A DNA stretch of 54,478 nt from positions 1 to 54,478 of the forward strand of contig JAJFFY010000086.1 of assembly GCA_021776415.1 (NCBI GenBank), given 5' to 3'. The notes under the pieces are model-generated. The model saw nothing but the letters and a program-made list of their open reading frames with translations. It was not told where the DNA came from and ran no database searches. Made by a program: the position numbers and the translations under genes. Positions 34,960-43,450 of this stretch are shown here, one piece after another. The DNA is from Hyphococcus sp. (GTDB taxonomy: Bacteria; Pseudomonadota; Alphaproteobacteria; Caulobacterales; Parvularculaceae). Positions within the stretch are counted from its first letter, which is position 1. The number at the start of each line of letters is the position of its first letter.

Positions 34960-35700
34960 TCAGCTGGCGGCGCCATGGATCCCGCATTCAGTTTTCGCCG
35001 AACCGCGCCAGCGCCCGGCGCGCACATCCTCGCCTGCAGCGACCGGATGGGTACACGGCCAGCAGCCGATCGAAGGGTAGCCTTGCGCGACCAGCGGATG
35101 CGCCGGCAGATCGTTCACCGCCGCATACTCGGCGACCGCTTCACTCGACCAGCGGATCAGCGGATTAACCTTGATATGGGCTGCGGCCGCCTCAAAAGCC
35201 GGCAGATTGATGCGGCCCGCCCCGTGAAACTGCTTGCGCCCGGTGATCCAGGCGTCAAAACCGTCAAGCGCGCTGGCCAGCGGCGCAACCTTGCGTAGCG
35301 TGCAGCAAGCGTCCGCATCGCGCTTCCACAGACCGCCATCGGCGTCTTGAGCCTCAACATCTTCTGCATTCGGACGAATATCACGGACGTCGGTGAGACC
35401 AAGCTGGTTGGCCAGCTTGCGCTGATAGCTGAGAGTTTGCGCGAAATGTTTGCCGGTCTCGAGAAAAATCACCGGGATCGATTTATCAATCTCCGAGACA
35501 AGATGCAGGAGCGCCGCTGATTCCGCGCCAAAAGACGAAACCAACGCGATGCGGCCGGGAAATTCTACTTCCATCGCGTGACGCAGGATCTCCTGCGCAT
35601 CCGAACAGGAATATTGCATGGCAAGTCGGCGCGCACGCGCTTCGAGTTCGGATTCCGAGCGCGCCTCGGCCGGCGCTGTCGTGGCTAGATTTATATTCAT
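34960..35700 (-). CDS. cysH: Assimilatory adenylyl-sulfate (or PAPS) reductase
   Basis: Reduces activated sulfate to sulfite using thioredoxin or glutathione. The 246-residue protein has SSFGAESAALLHL (PP-loop nucleotide fold, about 55-67), the cluster ligands Cys132-Cys133 and Cys213/Cys216 (CWPC), and the C-terminal catalytic Cys239 in ECGIH. The CC...CxxC ligands point to the [4Fe-4S] type that prefers APS, found in many alphaproteobacteria, over the cluster-free PAPS type of E. coli. ATG 35700 is chosen; the frame runs on leftwards into the previous gene but those residues are a different gene in another frame. It is the last gene of the cys operon. Confidence 0.94.
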   Translation of the reverse strand: MNINLATTAPAEARSESELEARARRLAMQYSCSDAQEILRHAMEVEFPGRIALVSSFGAESAALLHLVSEIDKSIPVIFLETGKHFAQTLSYQRKLANQLGLTDVRDIRPNAEDVEAQDADGGLWKRDADACCTLRKVAPLASALDGFDAWITGRKQFHGAGRINLPAFEAAAAHIKVNPLIRWSSEAVAEYAAVNDLPAHPLVAQGYPSIGCWPCTHPVAAGEDVRAGRWRGSAKTECGIHGAAS

Positions 35701-35713
35701 CAGAAAAAATCCG

Positions 35714-36178
35714 TTACGCTGCAACAGCGCGGTCAAGACGCTGGCGCCACACCGGCTCCATACGATCGGCGGCAGACTGATAGGCGAGCGAGAATTCGCC
35801 CAGCGCGGCGCTCGCGGCTGCGGTGTCATCGCCGGCAAATTCAAACGCATCAAAGCCACAGCGCGCCATAAACAGGGTCTGATCGCGCAAGACATCGCCG
35901 CGGGCCCTAATCTCTCCGGTATACCCAAACCGTTCGCGCAACAGCCGCGCTTGCGAGTAGGCGCGGCCGTCCTTGAAGGTCGGAAACTTTAAAATAATAA
36001 TCCCAAAGCTGGAGAGATCTTCGGCAATGTGTTCAACACCGATATCATTTTCGATAACTAGCGCCGTCGCGTCTGCATGCGCTTGCGGGTTATCGCACCA
36101 GTCCTCAAGGCTGACTTCCTGCAATGGCTCTTCCAGTGCAGGGACGAGGTTGGATCCGAATAATTTAAGCAGCGGCAT
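35714..36178 (-). CDS. DUF934 family protein linked to sulfite reduction
   Basis: A 154-residue cytoplasmic protein of the DUF934 family, almost always encoded beside cysI and cysH in proteobacteria; its biochemical role is not established. The family block LKFPTFKDGRAYSQARLLRE is clear, as is RARGDVLRDQTLFMARCGFD. The start is ATG 36178 with AAGGAGG 6-7 nt upstream; this overlaps the last 14 nt of cysI. The gene downstream, cysH, follows after 13 nt. Confidence 0.9.
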   Translation of the reverse strand: MPLLKLFGSNLVPALEEPLQEVSLEDWCDNPQAHADATALVIENDIGVEHIAEDLSSFGIIILKFPTFKDGRAYSQARLLRERFGYTGEIRARGDVLRDQTLFMARCGFDAFEFAGDDTAAASAALGEFSLAYQSAADRMEPVWRQRLDRAVAA

Positions 36179-37820
36179 AAAGCGCCTCCTTGAAGGGGTC
36201 TGCGCCGATGCGCCGATAGGTATCGATAAATCGTTCATTGTCCTGACGGTTTTCACGGTAGTAATCGACCAGCTTTTCAACCGCCCCCACCGCATCGCCA
36301 GACGAAAGCCCGCGGCCGACAATCTCGCCAAGCGAGGCGTCTTCCGCGCCGGACCCGCCAAGCGTGATCTGGTAGAATTCCTCGCCTTTTTTATCGACGC
36401 CAAGAATGCCGATATGACCCACATGGTGATGGCCGCAGGCGTTGATGCAGCCGGAAATTTTTATTTTTAACTCACCAATATCTTCTTGCTGTTCAAGGTC
36501 TGCAAAACGCTCTGAAATGCGTTGCGCGATCGGGATCGAGCGGGTGTTGGCGAGCGTGCAATAATCAAGGCCGGGACAGGCGATAATGTCGCTGACGAGG
36601 CGAATATTGGGGGTTGCCAGCTCTTGCGCCGTAAGCGCTTGCCACACCGCGTATAGATCGTCTTTTTTGACATGCGGCAGCACCAGATTTTGCTCATGTG
36701 TGGCGCGGATTTCATCTTGCGAATATTGCGCCGCTAAATCCGCGACCGCCTCCATCTGCACATCGGATATATCGCCAGGAATACCGCCAACCGGTTTCAG
36801 CGAAATATTGACGATGGCGTAACCGGGCGCTTTATGGACAACCGTATTGACCCGAAGCCAGCGGGCGAATGCGCCATCACTTGTACGTTTTTGCTCCAGC
36901 GCGGCGCTCTCAGCCGGCAGGTCTTCAAAATCCGGCGGGGAAAAATAAGCGCGAATACGGTCAATTTCTTCCCCAGGCAGATCAATTTCCGACTTGCGGA
37001 TCGCCGCCCATTCCGCCTCCACCAGATCGGTGAACTTTTCAACGCCGCCAGCATTCACCAGAATTTTGATGCGCGCTTTATAAAGATTATCGCGGCGGCC
37101 TTCGAGATTATAAACCCGCAGCACCGCCTCCAGATACGACAGCAAATGCTTCTTGGGTAAAAACTCGCGGATAGTGTGGCCAATATAGGGCGTGCGCCCG
37201 AGCCCGCCGCCGACAATTACTTCAAACCCGGTCTCGCCGGCGTCATTTTTGTGAATGCGCAGGCCAATATCATGCAGCCGGATCGCGGCGCGGTCATTTT
37301 GCGATGCGGTGACGGCGATCTTGAACTTGCGCGGCAGGAATGTGAATTCCGGGTGAAACGTCGACCACTGGCGGATAACCTCACACCAGATGCGCGGGTC
37401 TTCGACCTCGTCAGCCGCCGCGCCGGCGAATTGATCCGATGTCACATTGCGAATGCAATTGCCCGAGGTCTGGATGGCGTGCATTTCTACGTCAGCGAGG
37501 TCATCGAGAATATCCGGAACATCGACCAGCGCCGGCCAGTTATATTGAATATTCTGGCGCGTCGTAAAATGGCCGTACCCTTTGTCATATTTACGCGCGA
37601 CATGAGCCAGCTTGCGCATCTGCAGCGACGACAATGTGCCATAGGGGACAGCAACCCGCAGCATATAGGCGTGAAGCTGGAGATAGAGCCCGTTCATCAG
37701 TCGCAACGGTTTAAACTGCTCTTCACTCAGTTCGCCGGAAAGCCGGCGCTCCACCTGCCCGCGAAACTGCGCGACCCGTTCGCCAACCAGCCTCGCGTCA
37801 AACTCATCATAACGATACAT
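36165..37820 (-). CDS. cysI: Siroheme nitrite/sulfite reductase hemoprotein
   Basis: A siroheme and [4Fe-4S] enzyme that reduces sulfite to sulfide (or nitrite to ammonia). The 551-residue protein has the two half-repeats of the family, TSGNCIRNVTSD (about 118-129), and the cluster/siroheme cysteines Cys415, Cys421, Cys458 and Cys462 in CPGLDYC and CINAC. Its place between cysG and cysH argues for sulfite. No flavoprotein CysJ gene is near, so ferredoxin or another donor is likely. Its ATG shares one base with the stop of the upstream GST gene (TGATG at 37818-37822). Confidence 0.94.
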   Translation of the reverse strand: MYRYDEFDARLVGERVAQFRGQVERRLSGELSEEQFKPLRLMNGLYLQLHAYMLRVAVPYGTLSSLQMRKLAHVARKYDKGYGHFTTRQNIQYNWPALVDVPDILDDLADVEMHAIQTSGNCIRNVTSDQFAGAAADEVEDPRIWCEVIRQWSTFHPEFTFLPRKFKIAVTASQNDRAAIRLHDIGLRIHKNDAGETGFEVIVGGGLGRTPYIGHTIREFLPKKHLLSYLEAVLRVYNLEGRRDNLYKARIKILVNAGGVEKFTDLVEAEWAAIRKSEIDLPGEEIDRIRAYFSPPDFEDLPAESAALEQKRTSDGAFARWLRVNTVVHKAPGYAIVNISLKPVGGIPGDISDVQMEAVADLAAQYSQDEIRATHEQNLVLPHVKKDDLYAVWQALTAQELATPNIRLVSDIIACPGLDYCTLANTRSIPIAQRISERFADLEQQEDIGELKIKISGCINACGHHHVGHIGILGVDKKGEEFYQITLGGSGAEDASLGEIVGRGLSSGDAVGAVEKLVDYYRENRQDNERFIDTYRRIGADPFKEALYAAA

Positions 37821-38437
37821 CAGACAGTCTCCGTTACAGGATCAATCGATAAATCTTTTTCAACCCGCGCGATCCAGGCTCGCAGCAAAGGAAAGCCGGA
37901 AAGATCGAACCCGCCTTCATGAGCCACGCGCGTATAGGCAACGAGCGCGATATCGGCGAGGGTCAGGCGCTTGCCCGCCAGGTAGTCCGTATCCTGAAGG
38001 GTGCGCTCCACCAGCCCCAGCGCCGCTTCACCGCGAGGCAGCCATTCGGCGTCAATTTTTGAATCATCCTGGCCGAGATAGGCTTTGCGAAAGCGCCGCC
38101 CGGCAACATAGGGCTCGTGCGAATTTTGCTCCCAGAACAACCATTTAAAGACCAGCGCGCGATCATAAGGATCGCGGGGTAACAAATCGCCGTCATGCGC
38201 CTCGACCAGATAGACCATGATCGCATTGGACTGCGTCAGGATGCGTCCATCGGCGAGAGCCGCTGTCGGGACCTGTCCGAACGGATTGATCGCCAGAAAC
38301 TCATCGGTGCGAGTCTCGCCTTTTAAAATATTAAGAGCGATCCAGTCATAATCGAGCCCTAGATAATCGGCTGTCCATTTTGTCTTCAGACAATTGCCGC
38401 TGATCGGATCGCCATAGAGTTTCAGTTTGCCGGTCAT
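37820..38437 (-). CDS. Glutathione S-transferase embedded in the cys operon
   Basis: A 205-residue GST: an N-terminal thioredoxin-fold domain (1-80) with DPISGNCLKTKW and the cis-proline/glutathione block FGQVPTAALADGRILTQSNAI, and an all-helical C-terminal domain with LTLADIALVAY. The likely glutathione-activating residue is Ser13 or Cys16. ATG 38437 overlaps the DUF2849 stop (ATGA, 38434-38437) and its stop overlaps the cysI start, so it is locked into the operon. Most cys operons I know of in alphaproteobacteria lack a GST here. A role in handling sulfite/sulfide adducts or glutathione supply to CysH is inference. Confidence 0.92.
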   Translation of the reverse strand: MTGKLKLYGDPISGNCLKTKWTADYLGLDYDWIALNILKGETRTDEFLAINPFGQVPTAALADGRILTQSNAIMVYLVEAHDGDLLPRDPYDRALVFKWLFWEQNSHEPYVAGRRFRKAYLGQDDSKIDAEWLPRGEAALGLVERTLQDTDYLAGKRLTLADIALVAYTRVAHEGGFDLSGFPLLRAWIARVEKDLSIDPVTETV

Positions 38438-38721
38438 GCGCAACACTCCGCTTGAAGACCGAGATCGCCGCGCACCGTTGGACCCGCGCCGCGGATGGTC
38501 TCGCGAATGATCGCACGCCCTGCTGGGGCGCCGTCTGCACTGACGTCAATGATGTAGGCGTCAGTAATTTCCCGGACCCGCAACTGCGCGGCGTGAAGCA
38601 CCGGCGCCACGTCGCCATCATCGAACCGCGCCGCCTCACTTTTTTGCTCTGTCCACAGATCATTGTCACCAAGATACACAACTGCGCCGTCACTGAGACG
38701 GTTTCCTGTAATCGCTTTCAT
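38434..38721 (-). CDS. DUF2849 family protein
   Basis: A 95-residue protein of the DUF2849 family, a small protein regularly encoded between cysG and cysI in alphaproteobacteria; function unknown. The family pattern NRLSDGAVVYLG and the strand YIIDVSADG can be seen; the end is Cys-rich (AECCA). Both ends overlap neighbours by 4 nt as ATGA, with cysG upstream and the GST downstream. Confidence 0.9.
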   Translation of the reverse strand: MKAITGNRLSDGAVVYLGDNDLWTEQKSEAARFDDGDVAPVLHAAQLRVREITDAYIIDVSADGAPAGRAIIRETIRGAGPTVRGDLGLQAECCA

Positions 38722-40118
38722 GCAACCCTCCTTTGCTCTGCAGCCAGCCCCAACAATGTTTCGCCATCGGCGAGCGCTGCAACTTCGCCAATAACAAGCA
38801 GCGCCGGGCCCTGAATTCCGCCCGCCTTGATCAGCGCGCTGATGTCGGCCAGCACGCCTTTGATAATTTTCTGACTTGCGCGGGCGCCATTTTCGATGAT
38901 CGCCACCGGGGTCGTGCGCCCGCGTCCATGGGCGATCAGCTGGCTTGAAATTTTATCCGCTGTCGTCACCCCCATATAAACAACAAGCGTATTTTTAAGC
39001 GCTGCGAGCGCCGCCCAATCGAGATCGGGCTCTGTATCGTCCTTGGCGTGGCCGGTCACGAAGGTCACGGCCTGAGCATGATCGCGATGGGTGAGCGCCA
39101 TGCCGGCGGCGGCGGCGCAGCCGGTCGCAGCGGTGATCCCGGGGGTTACAAACACCGCAATTCCGGCGGCGCGCACTGCCTCAAGCTCTTCTCCACCGCG
39201 CCCGAAGATGAACGGATCGCCGCCTTTCAGGCGAACGACATTTTTGCCTTCGCGGGCCAGCGCGATGATGGTTTGCTCAATTTCCGCCTGCGGGACCGCA
39301 TGGGCGGCCTTTGCCTTGCCGACATAAAGCCGGTCCGCATCACGCCGCGCCAATGACAATATCTCGTCGCTGACAAGGCGGTCGTATAAAATCACGTCGG
39401 CGTTTTGTAACAATCGCAGCGCCTTGATGGTCAGAAGTTCAGGATCGCCGGGCCCGGCGCCGACAATATGGACAACGCCATCTTGCTTTGTGTGCGGACG
39501 ATTGATGATTTCAAGCATCGCCTCATGGGCGGCGCGCTCATCTCCGTTCAGCACCAAAGCGGCGATCGGGCCGTTGAAAAACGCCTCCCAGAAGCCGCGC
39601 CGGTCAGCGGCGTTAAGCTTCGCCTTGACGGCGCTGCGATAACGGCCGGTAAAATCAGCCAGGGCGCCAACATTGGCCGGCAACAGCGCCTCAATATCAG
39701 CGCGCAATCTTTTGACCAGAACCGGCGCCGCGCCATCGGAAGAGACCGCAATGGTGAGCCGACCGCGATCAATGATCGATGGCGTCGTAAAATCACAAAG
39801 TTCGGGCCGGTCAACGACATTGACGAGCGCGCCAACGGAGCGTGAGATCTCGGCCCATCGCTCGGCCGCCGCCGCATCATCAACGGCGACAAAGACCAGC
39901 GCCGCACCGGCAAGGTCTGCGCGAACCGGCGCCGCCTCAATCAGCTCGGCGTTATCAGCCAGTTCGCTACGGGTCGCAGCATCGATCTCCGCCCAGATCA
40001 CCAACGGCTCGGCGCCGGCGGCGATAACCAGTCGCGCCTTAGCCAAGGCCGCCGCGCCGCCGCCAATGATGACGGTTTTGCGAGCTTTGAGGTCGATAAA
40101 GGTCGGAAATCTATTCAT
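38718..40118 (-). CDS. cysG: Siroheme synthase (precorrin-2 dehydrogenase / uroporphyrinogen-III methyltransferase)
   Basis: A two-part enzyme making siroheme for CysI. The N-terminal half (about 1-200) is a dehydrogenase/ferrochelatase with the NAD fold VIIGGGAAALAKARL; the C-terminal half (about 215-460) is a SAM-dependent methyltransferase with VGAGPGDPELLTIKAL and VRLKGGDPFIFGRGGEE. The 466 residues are full length. ATG 40118 opens the six-gene cys operon, which runs divergently from a LysR gene over 260 nt. Confidence 0.95.
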   Translation of the reverse strand: MNRFPTFIDLKARKTVIIGGGAAALAKARLVIAAGAEPLVIWAEIDAATRSELADNAELIEAAPVRADLAGAALVFVAVDDAAAAERWAEISRSVGALVNVVDRPELCDFTTPSIIDRGRLTIAVSSDGAAPVLVKRLRADIEALLPANVGALADFTGRYRSAVKAKLNAADRRGFWEAFFNGPIAALVLNGDERAAHEAMLEIINRPHTKQDGVVHIVGAGPGDPELLTIKALRLLQNADVILYDRLVSDEILSLARRDADRLYVGKAKAAHAVPQAEIEQTIIALAREGKNVVRLKGGDPFIFGRGGEELEAVRAAGIAVFVTPGITAATGCAAAAGMALTHRDHAQAVTFVTGHAKDDTEPDLDWAALAALKNTLVVYMGVTTADKISSQLIAHGRGRTTPVAIIENGARASQKIIKGVLADISALIKAGGIQGPALLVIGEVAALADGETLLGLAAEQRRVA

Positions 40119-40378
40119 GATAGTTTTTCTATAGAATTTATTACTCAGGCATCAGCACCAGGGAACGTAAGCAAAGCTAGTTTTACAACTCTGCCGTCTC
40201 AACCGATTATTTTTCGGGCTTGTGATAGGTTTTCTGAAATTGTCCTGCAAAATCCTGATTTTCTTAGGTTTTAGAATATCTAATACGATTTCACTTCTTT
40301 GTGATTGCGGAATATATTTTTTGGTATATAGGATAGCTATTGCAAATACCCGGTTTGAAAATCGGAAATGAGGCTGAA
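40119..40378. promoter_or_regulatory. Divergent control region cysG / LysR
   Basis: An AT-rich 260-nt gap between the cysG start and the LysR start, the natural place for both promoters and the LysR site. I see no perfect palindrome that I would name as the operator. The divergent layout is typical of LysR regulation of the neighbour; that this regulator controls the cys operon is inference. Confidence 0.45.
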
Positions 40379-41314
40379 ATGAAGAAAATACCTCCCCTCA
40401 ACGCTTTGCGCGTCTTCGAAGCGGCGGCTCGCCATTTAAGCTTTACTAAGGCTGCGGAAGAACTGCATGTGACCCCCGGCGCGGTCAGCCAGCAGATCAA
40501 GGCGCTTGAAGATTTTCTGCAGACACCAGTCTTTCGCCGCGAGAAGCGCTCGCTGCTTTTAACCGATGAGGCCCAGGCGAGCCTGCCGGTGTTGCGCGAA
40601 GGCTTCGACAAGCTCGCGGAAGCCGGAAAGATCCTCGCGGCCAAATCCGACACCGGCCGACTGACTGTATCTGTGGCGCCATCCTTCGCCTCAAAATGGC
40701 TGGTCCCCCGGCTCGACCGGTTTCAGAGCGACCACCCGGAGATTGACGTCTGGGTGTCGGCGGACATGGATGTGGTCGATTTCGCAGTCCATGATGTCGA
40801 TGTCGCAATCCGTTATGGCAGCGGGCATTATCCGGGGCTGGTCGTCGATCACCTGATGGCCGAAAAAATTGTTCCCGTGTGCAGCCCGCATCTGCTGACC
40901 GGCGACAATCCGCTAAAGGCGCCGGAAGGCCTGACTGATCACACGCTGCTGCATGATTCCAGCACCGACAAGGATGAAAGTTGCCCAACCTGGCCGATGT
41001 GGCTGAAGGCCGCCGGGGTATGCCACAAGCAAGGCGACCGCGGTCTGAAATTCAACCAGTCGAGCCTGGTGATTGAGGCGGCGGTGGCGGGTAAGGGCGT
41101 GGCGCTGGCTAAAGCGGCGCTGGCGCTGGCGGATCTTGAAGCCGGGCGGCTGGTCATTCCGTTCGACATGACGACGCCGACGGAGTTCGCCTATTACATC
41201 GTCCATCCGCCATCCAAAACGTCTTCGCCAACCGTCAAAGCATTTGCCACATGGCTTAAAAATGAAGCCGCGACCAGCCTTGATGCATCGGACTTGCGCG
41301 AAGCTGCTGCATAA
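40379..41314 (+). CDS. LysR-family regulator (GcvA-like)
   Basis: A 311-residue transcription factor. The N-terminal helix-turn-helix is HLSFTKAAEELHVTPGAVSQ (about 21-40), preceded by PLNALRVFEAAAR, which is the GcvA/DsdC-type start. The effector domain begins near residue 90 (GRLTVSVAPSFASKWLVPRL). ATG 40379 has GAGG 5 nt upstream. It is not a close match to CysB by motif, yet it sits divergent to the cys operon, so it may have taken on sulfur control or regulate another gene. Confidence 0.9.
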   Translation: MKKIPPLNALRVFEAAARHLSFTKAAEELHVTPGAVSQQIKALEDFLQTPVFRREKRSLLLTDEAQASLPVLREGFDKLAEAGKILAAKSDTGRLTVSVAPSFASKWLVPRLDRFQSDHPEIDVWVSADMDVVDFAVHDVDVAIRYGSGHYPGLVVDHLMAEKIVPVCSPHLLTGDNPLKAPEGLTDHTLLHDSSTDKDESCPTWPMWLKAAGVCHKQGDRGLKFNQSSLVIEAAVAGKGVALAKAALALADLEAGRLVIPFDMTTPTEFAYYIVHPPSKTSSPTVKAFATWLKNEAATSLDASDLREAAA

Positions 41315-41320
41315 AATAAC

Positions 41321-41396
41321 GCCCGCGCTTGTTTGGGGGGAAGCCAAGCGCGGGCGCAGATAAGCGGTTTGGGGGGGGAGGAGAAAACAACCGCTT
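41321..41396. repeat. Two tandem hairpins with G-run loops
   Basis: Hairpin 1: 11-bp perfect stem 41321-41331 / 41345-41355 with a 13-nt loop containing six G. Hairpin 2: 8-bp perfect stem 41362-41369 / 41389-41396 with a 19-nt loop containing eight G. They follow the LysR stop codon by a few bases. The first could be a transcript end, though no T-run follows; the G-run loops are unusual. Confidence 0.6.
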
Positions 41397-41506
41397 TCAT
41401 ATTTGAAAATGGCGCGCCCCAAGCGGTTTTCAAGCGTAGGAACTTTACCGTTTGGTCAGACTGCCCTGAAATGCGATCAAGAAAGCGTGATCCATCTTTA
41501 TACAGG

Positions 41507-41956
41507 CTATGTTGCCGCAGCAGCTTTTTTGCCAGCCAGTTGATCAAGGCAATCACAAATCGCTTCAAACACCAGCATGGTCGAGGCATGGCGCTGTGGG
41601 TAGTCGCGGACGGTCTCCAATAACGCGAGGTCGCCCCAGCGCACGCCCGTTGGCGGCGATCCGCCAGCTTTCAACATCGCACGCATTTGATCGCGCAATC
41701 GATAAAGCTCATCGACAGATGCGCCGACAATATTGCGTGCAACGATGGAAGCGGCGGCCTGCCCGAGAGCGCAGGCGCGCGCCTTCATGCCGAATTCAGC
41801 GACCACGCCATCCTTAAGCGTCAGATCAACCTCAATCTCCGAACCACACACACGGCTAATTTTTTTTGCCGTAGCGCCAGGCGCATCAAGCCGCCGCGCC
41901 ACCGGGATCGCCGCCGCCGCATCCAATATGCCGCCGGAATAAAGATCGCTAATCAT
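41507..41956 (-). CDS. NifU/IscU-like iron-sulfur cluster scaffold protein
   Basis: A 149-residue protein of the U-type scaffold fold. Three cysteines sit in the expected places: Cys37 in RVCGSEIEVDL, Cys62 in ARACALGQAAASIV and a Cys near 134 in EAICDCLDQL. This short form, without IscS or SufBCD beside it, is common in alphaproteobacteria and of uncertain role. The start is ATG 41956; no strong ribosome site was seen. It is flanked by unrelated genes. Confidence 0.85.
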   Translation of the reverse strand: MISDLYSGGILDAAAAIPVARRLDAPGATAKKISRVCGSEIEVDLTLKDGVVAEFGMKARACALGQAAASIVARNIVGASVDELYRLRDQMRAMLKAGGSPPTGVRWGDLALLETVRDYPQRHASTMLVFEAICDCLDQLAGKKAAAAT

Positions 41957-42079
41957 GCCACGGATATAGGGACAGGCTCAGAAAAACACCAGCCGACATT
42001 TCCGCATCGCCCGAATGACGAATACAGCGACAGGCCAGCGTAACCTGTCAGAAGAACCATACATCAAGGCGCAGATGGC

Positions 42080-43039
42080 TCATTTCACCTTAGAGCGGCG
42101 AGCGAAAACGCCAACGCAATCATATTTTTTTGACGGCGGCGCCAGGAAACTCTTAGCCAGCAAAACCACAGATTTCAAAAAGGAATGCTCGGGCGGATTT
42201 CCGCCCGGATCGAGCCGTTTGGTGTTTTCAAAAATCTTGCGCTCCCATGCGCGCCAGTCCTGGGTGTGGTGCCTTGTGTAGCCGTGATAATATGTGTTCG
42301 TAACTTCGAAACCAGCCTTTTCCAGCATTTTGCGCAATGAAGCGGTAGTGAAAAAATGCAAGTGGCGCGGCGCATCAAACATTTCAGAACAAATATTGAA
42401 TGTCTCAAAATGATAGCACCCGCAATTTGGAACTTCACACCAGAAAATACCGTCCTCTTTCAACAGTGTCCGAGCGTTTTCAAGCGCCCTGACGGGATCA
42501 AGGCAATGCTCCAGCACGTGGTTCATCGATACCAGATCGAACAAACGACCCTTTACATCTTCGGGGATGGCTTCTGCGGTTCCCTGAAATACGCTGATTA
42601 CCCTATCCGGTTTGCGGCTCATTGCAGAACCGTCCGGCTCTATCCCGACAGCAGTCCAGCCAAGCCTTGCATAGTCCTCCAGCAGACTGCCGCCGCCGCT
42701 GCCAATATCAAGGGCGGCAGCACTGTGCGGTAGCCTATCCATAAAATCCACCGCCGAAACCGGCCGCCCTTTATCCGCCCAGTAGGCCAGCTTGGTTAGA
42801 ATTTTATCTCTGAACAATCTTTGTACAGATTTAATATGACTTTCGCCTTGTGTGTAATAACAATCAAGGTCATAAAAATTGCTTATCGCCGATGGCGGCG
42901 GCAGAGGCGACGCCGAACCAAGATCGCAGGCTTTACAATAGGAGAAGGTTTCAAGCCCGCTTGGCTCGTTCTTCTTTGGGTCGAGCGGCTGACGCAACCA
43001 AGGAACCATCTCGCCCTCACAAATTTGACAGCCAGACAT
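42080..43039 (-). CDS. Class I SAM-dependent methyltransferase with N-terminal zinc ribbon
   Basis: A 319-residue protein. Cys4, Cys7, Cys35 and Cys38 form a likely zinc knuckle; the SAM-binding glycine loop is ALDIGSGGGS (109-118), with MNHVLEHCLDP as the following acidic/His motif. This layout is seen in methyltransferases of surface polysaccharide or sugar nucleotide pathways, but no such genes are near. AGGA lies 6 nt before ATG 43039. The gene and its flanks look AT-richer than the surroundings, a hint of separate origin. Confidence 0.85.
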   Translation of the reverse strand: MSGCQICEGEMVPWLRQPLDPKKNEPSGLETFSYCKACDLGSASPLPPPSAISNFYDLDCYYTQGESHIKSVQRLFRDKILTKLAYWADKGRPVSAVDFMDRLPHSAAALDIGSGGGSLLEDYARLGWTAVGIEPDGSAMSRKPDRVISVFQGTAEAIPEDVKGRLFDLVSMNHVLEHCLDPVRALENARTLLKEDGIFWCEVPNCGCYHFETFNICSEMFDAPRHLHFFTTASLRKMLEKAGFEVTNTYYHGYTRHHTQDWRAWERKIFENTKRLDPGGNPPEHSFLKSVVLLAKSFLAPPSKKYDCVGVFARRSKVK

Positions 43040-43141
43040 AAACTTCCTCTTTATCGACGTCCGCGAAGCAGGCCCGCACGCTCAGGTCGGCGCGTTATAC
43101 ACTTTAGGTGTTAATCTAGCCAAAACACGTGATTAAACCAA

Positions 43142-43375
43142 TCAGCGTTTCCGTTCACGCCCGCAGATGACGCCTTCATATATTCTGTGAAATCCAACGA
43201 TGAGCAGCCCTGGCCACAGGTGCAGCAACGCGTATGTTATGACGCCGGCTTGTCGCTTTTCTGCCAGGTCCGAGAAAAAACCCGCCCATGCCGGCGCGCG
43301 AAAAAAGTGCGACAGCCCCAACAAAGTCAGGGCTATCGCAAATATCAATCGGATCGCTTCAGCGGTATCATCCAT
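43142..43375 (-). CDS. Small membrane protein, possibly 3'-truncated
   Basis: A 77-residue protein with two hydrophobic helices: IFAIALTLLGLSHFF and ALLHLWPGLLIVGFHRIYEG. It resembles the first half of small four-helix proteins of about 120-130 residues, which continue after FHN/FHR-x-Y/W-EG with two more helices. Here the frame ends in a short basic tail (ICGRERKR) and no continuation is found in other frames before the methyltransferase gene. It may be a remnant or a short variant. ATG 43375 is a guess, with GGGCG just upstream. Confidence 0.5.
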   Translation of the reverse strand: MDDTAEAIRLIFAIALTLLGLSHFFRAPAWAGFFSDLAEKRQAGVITYALLHLWPGLLIVGFHRIYEGVICGRERKR

Positions 43376-43450
43376 TGGCGCGCCCATTTGTAACATTGGC
43401 CCGCATCAAGATAGCCAACCTCACCCCATTGGAAAAGCGCCGCGACAGTC

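Noticed and set aside
35701..35928. N-terminal extension of the cysH frame
   Set aside because: It overlaps the DUF934 gene, has no ribosome site and no conserved residues; cysH homologues start near the chosen ATG.
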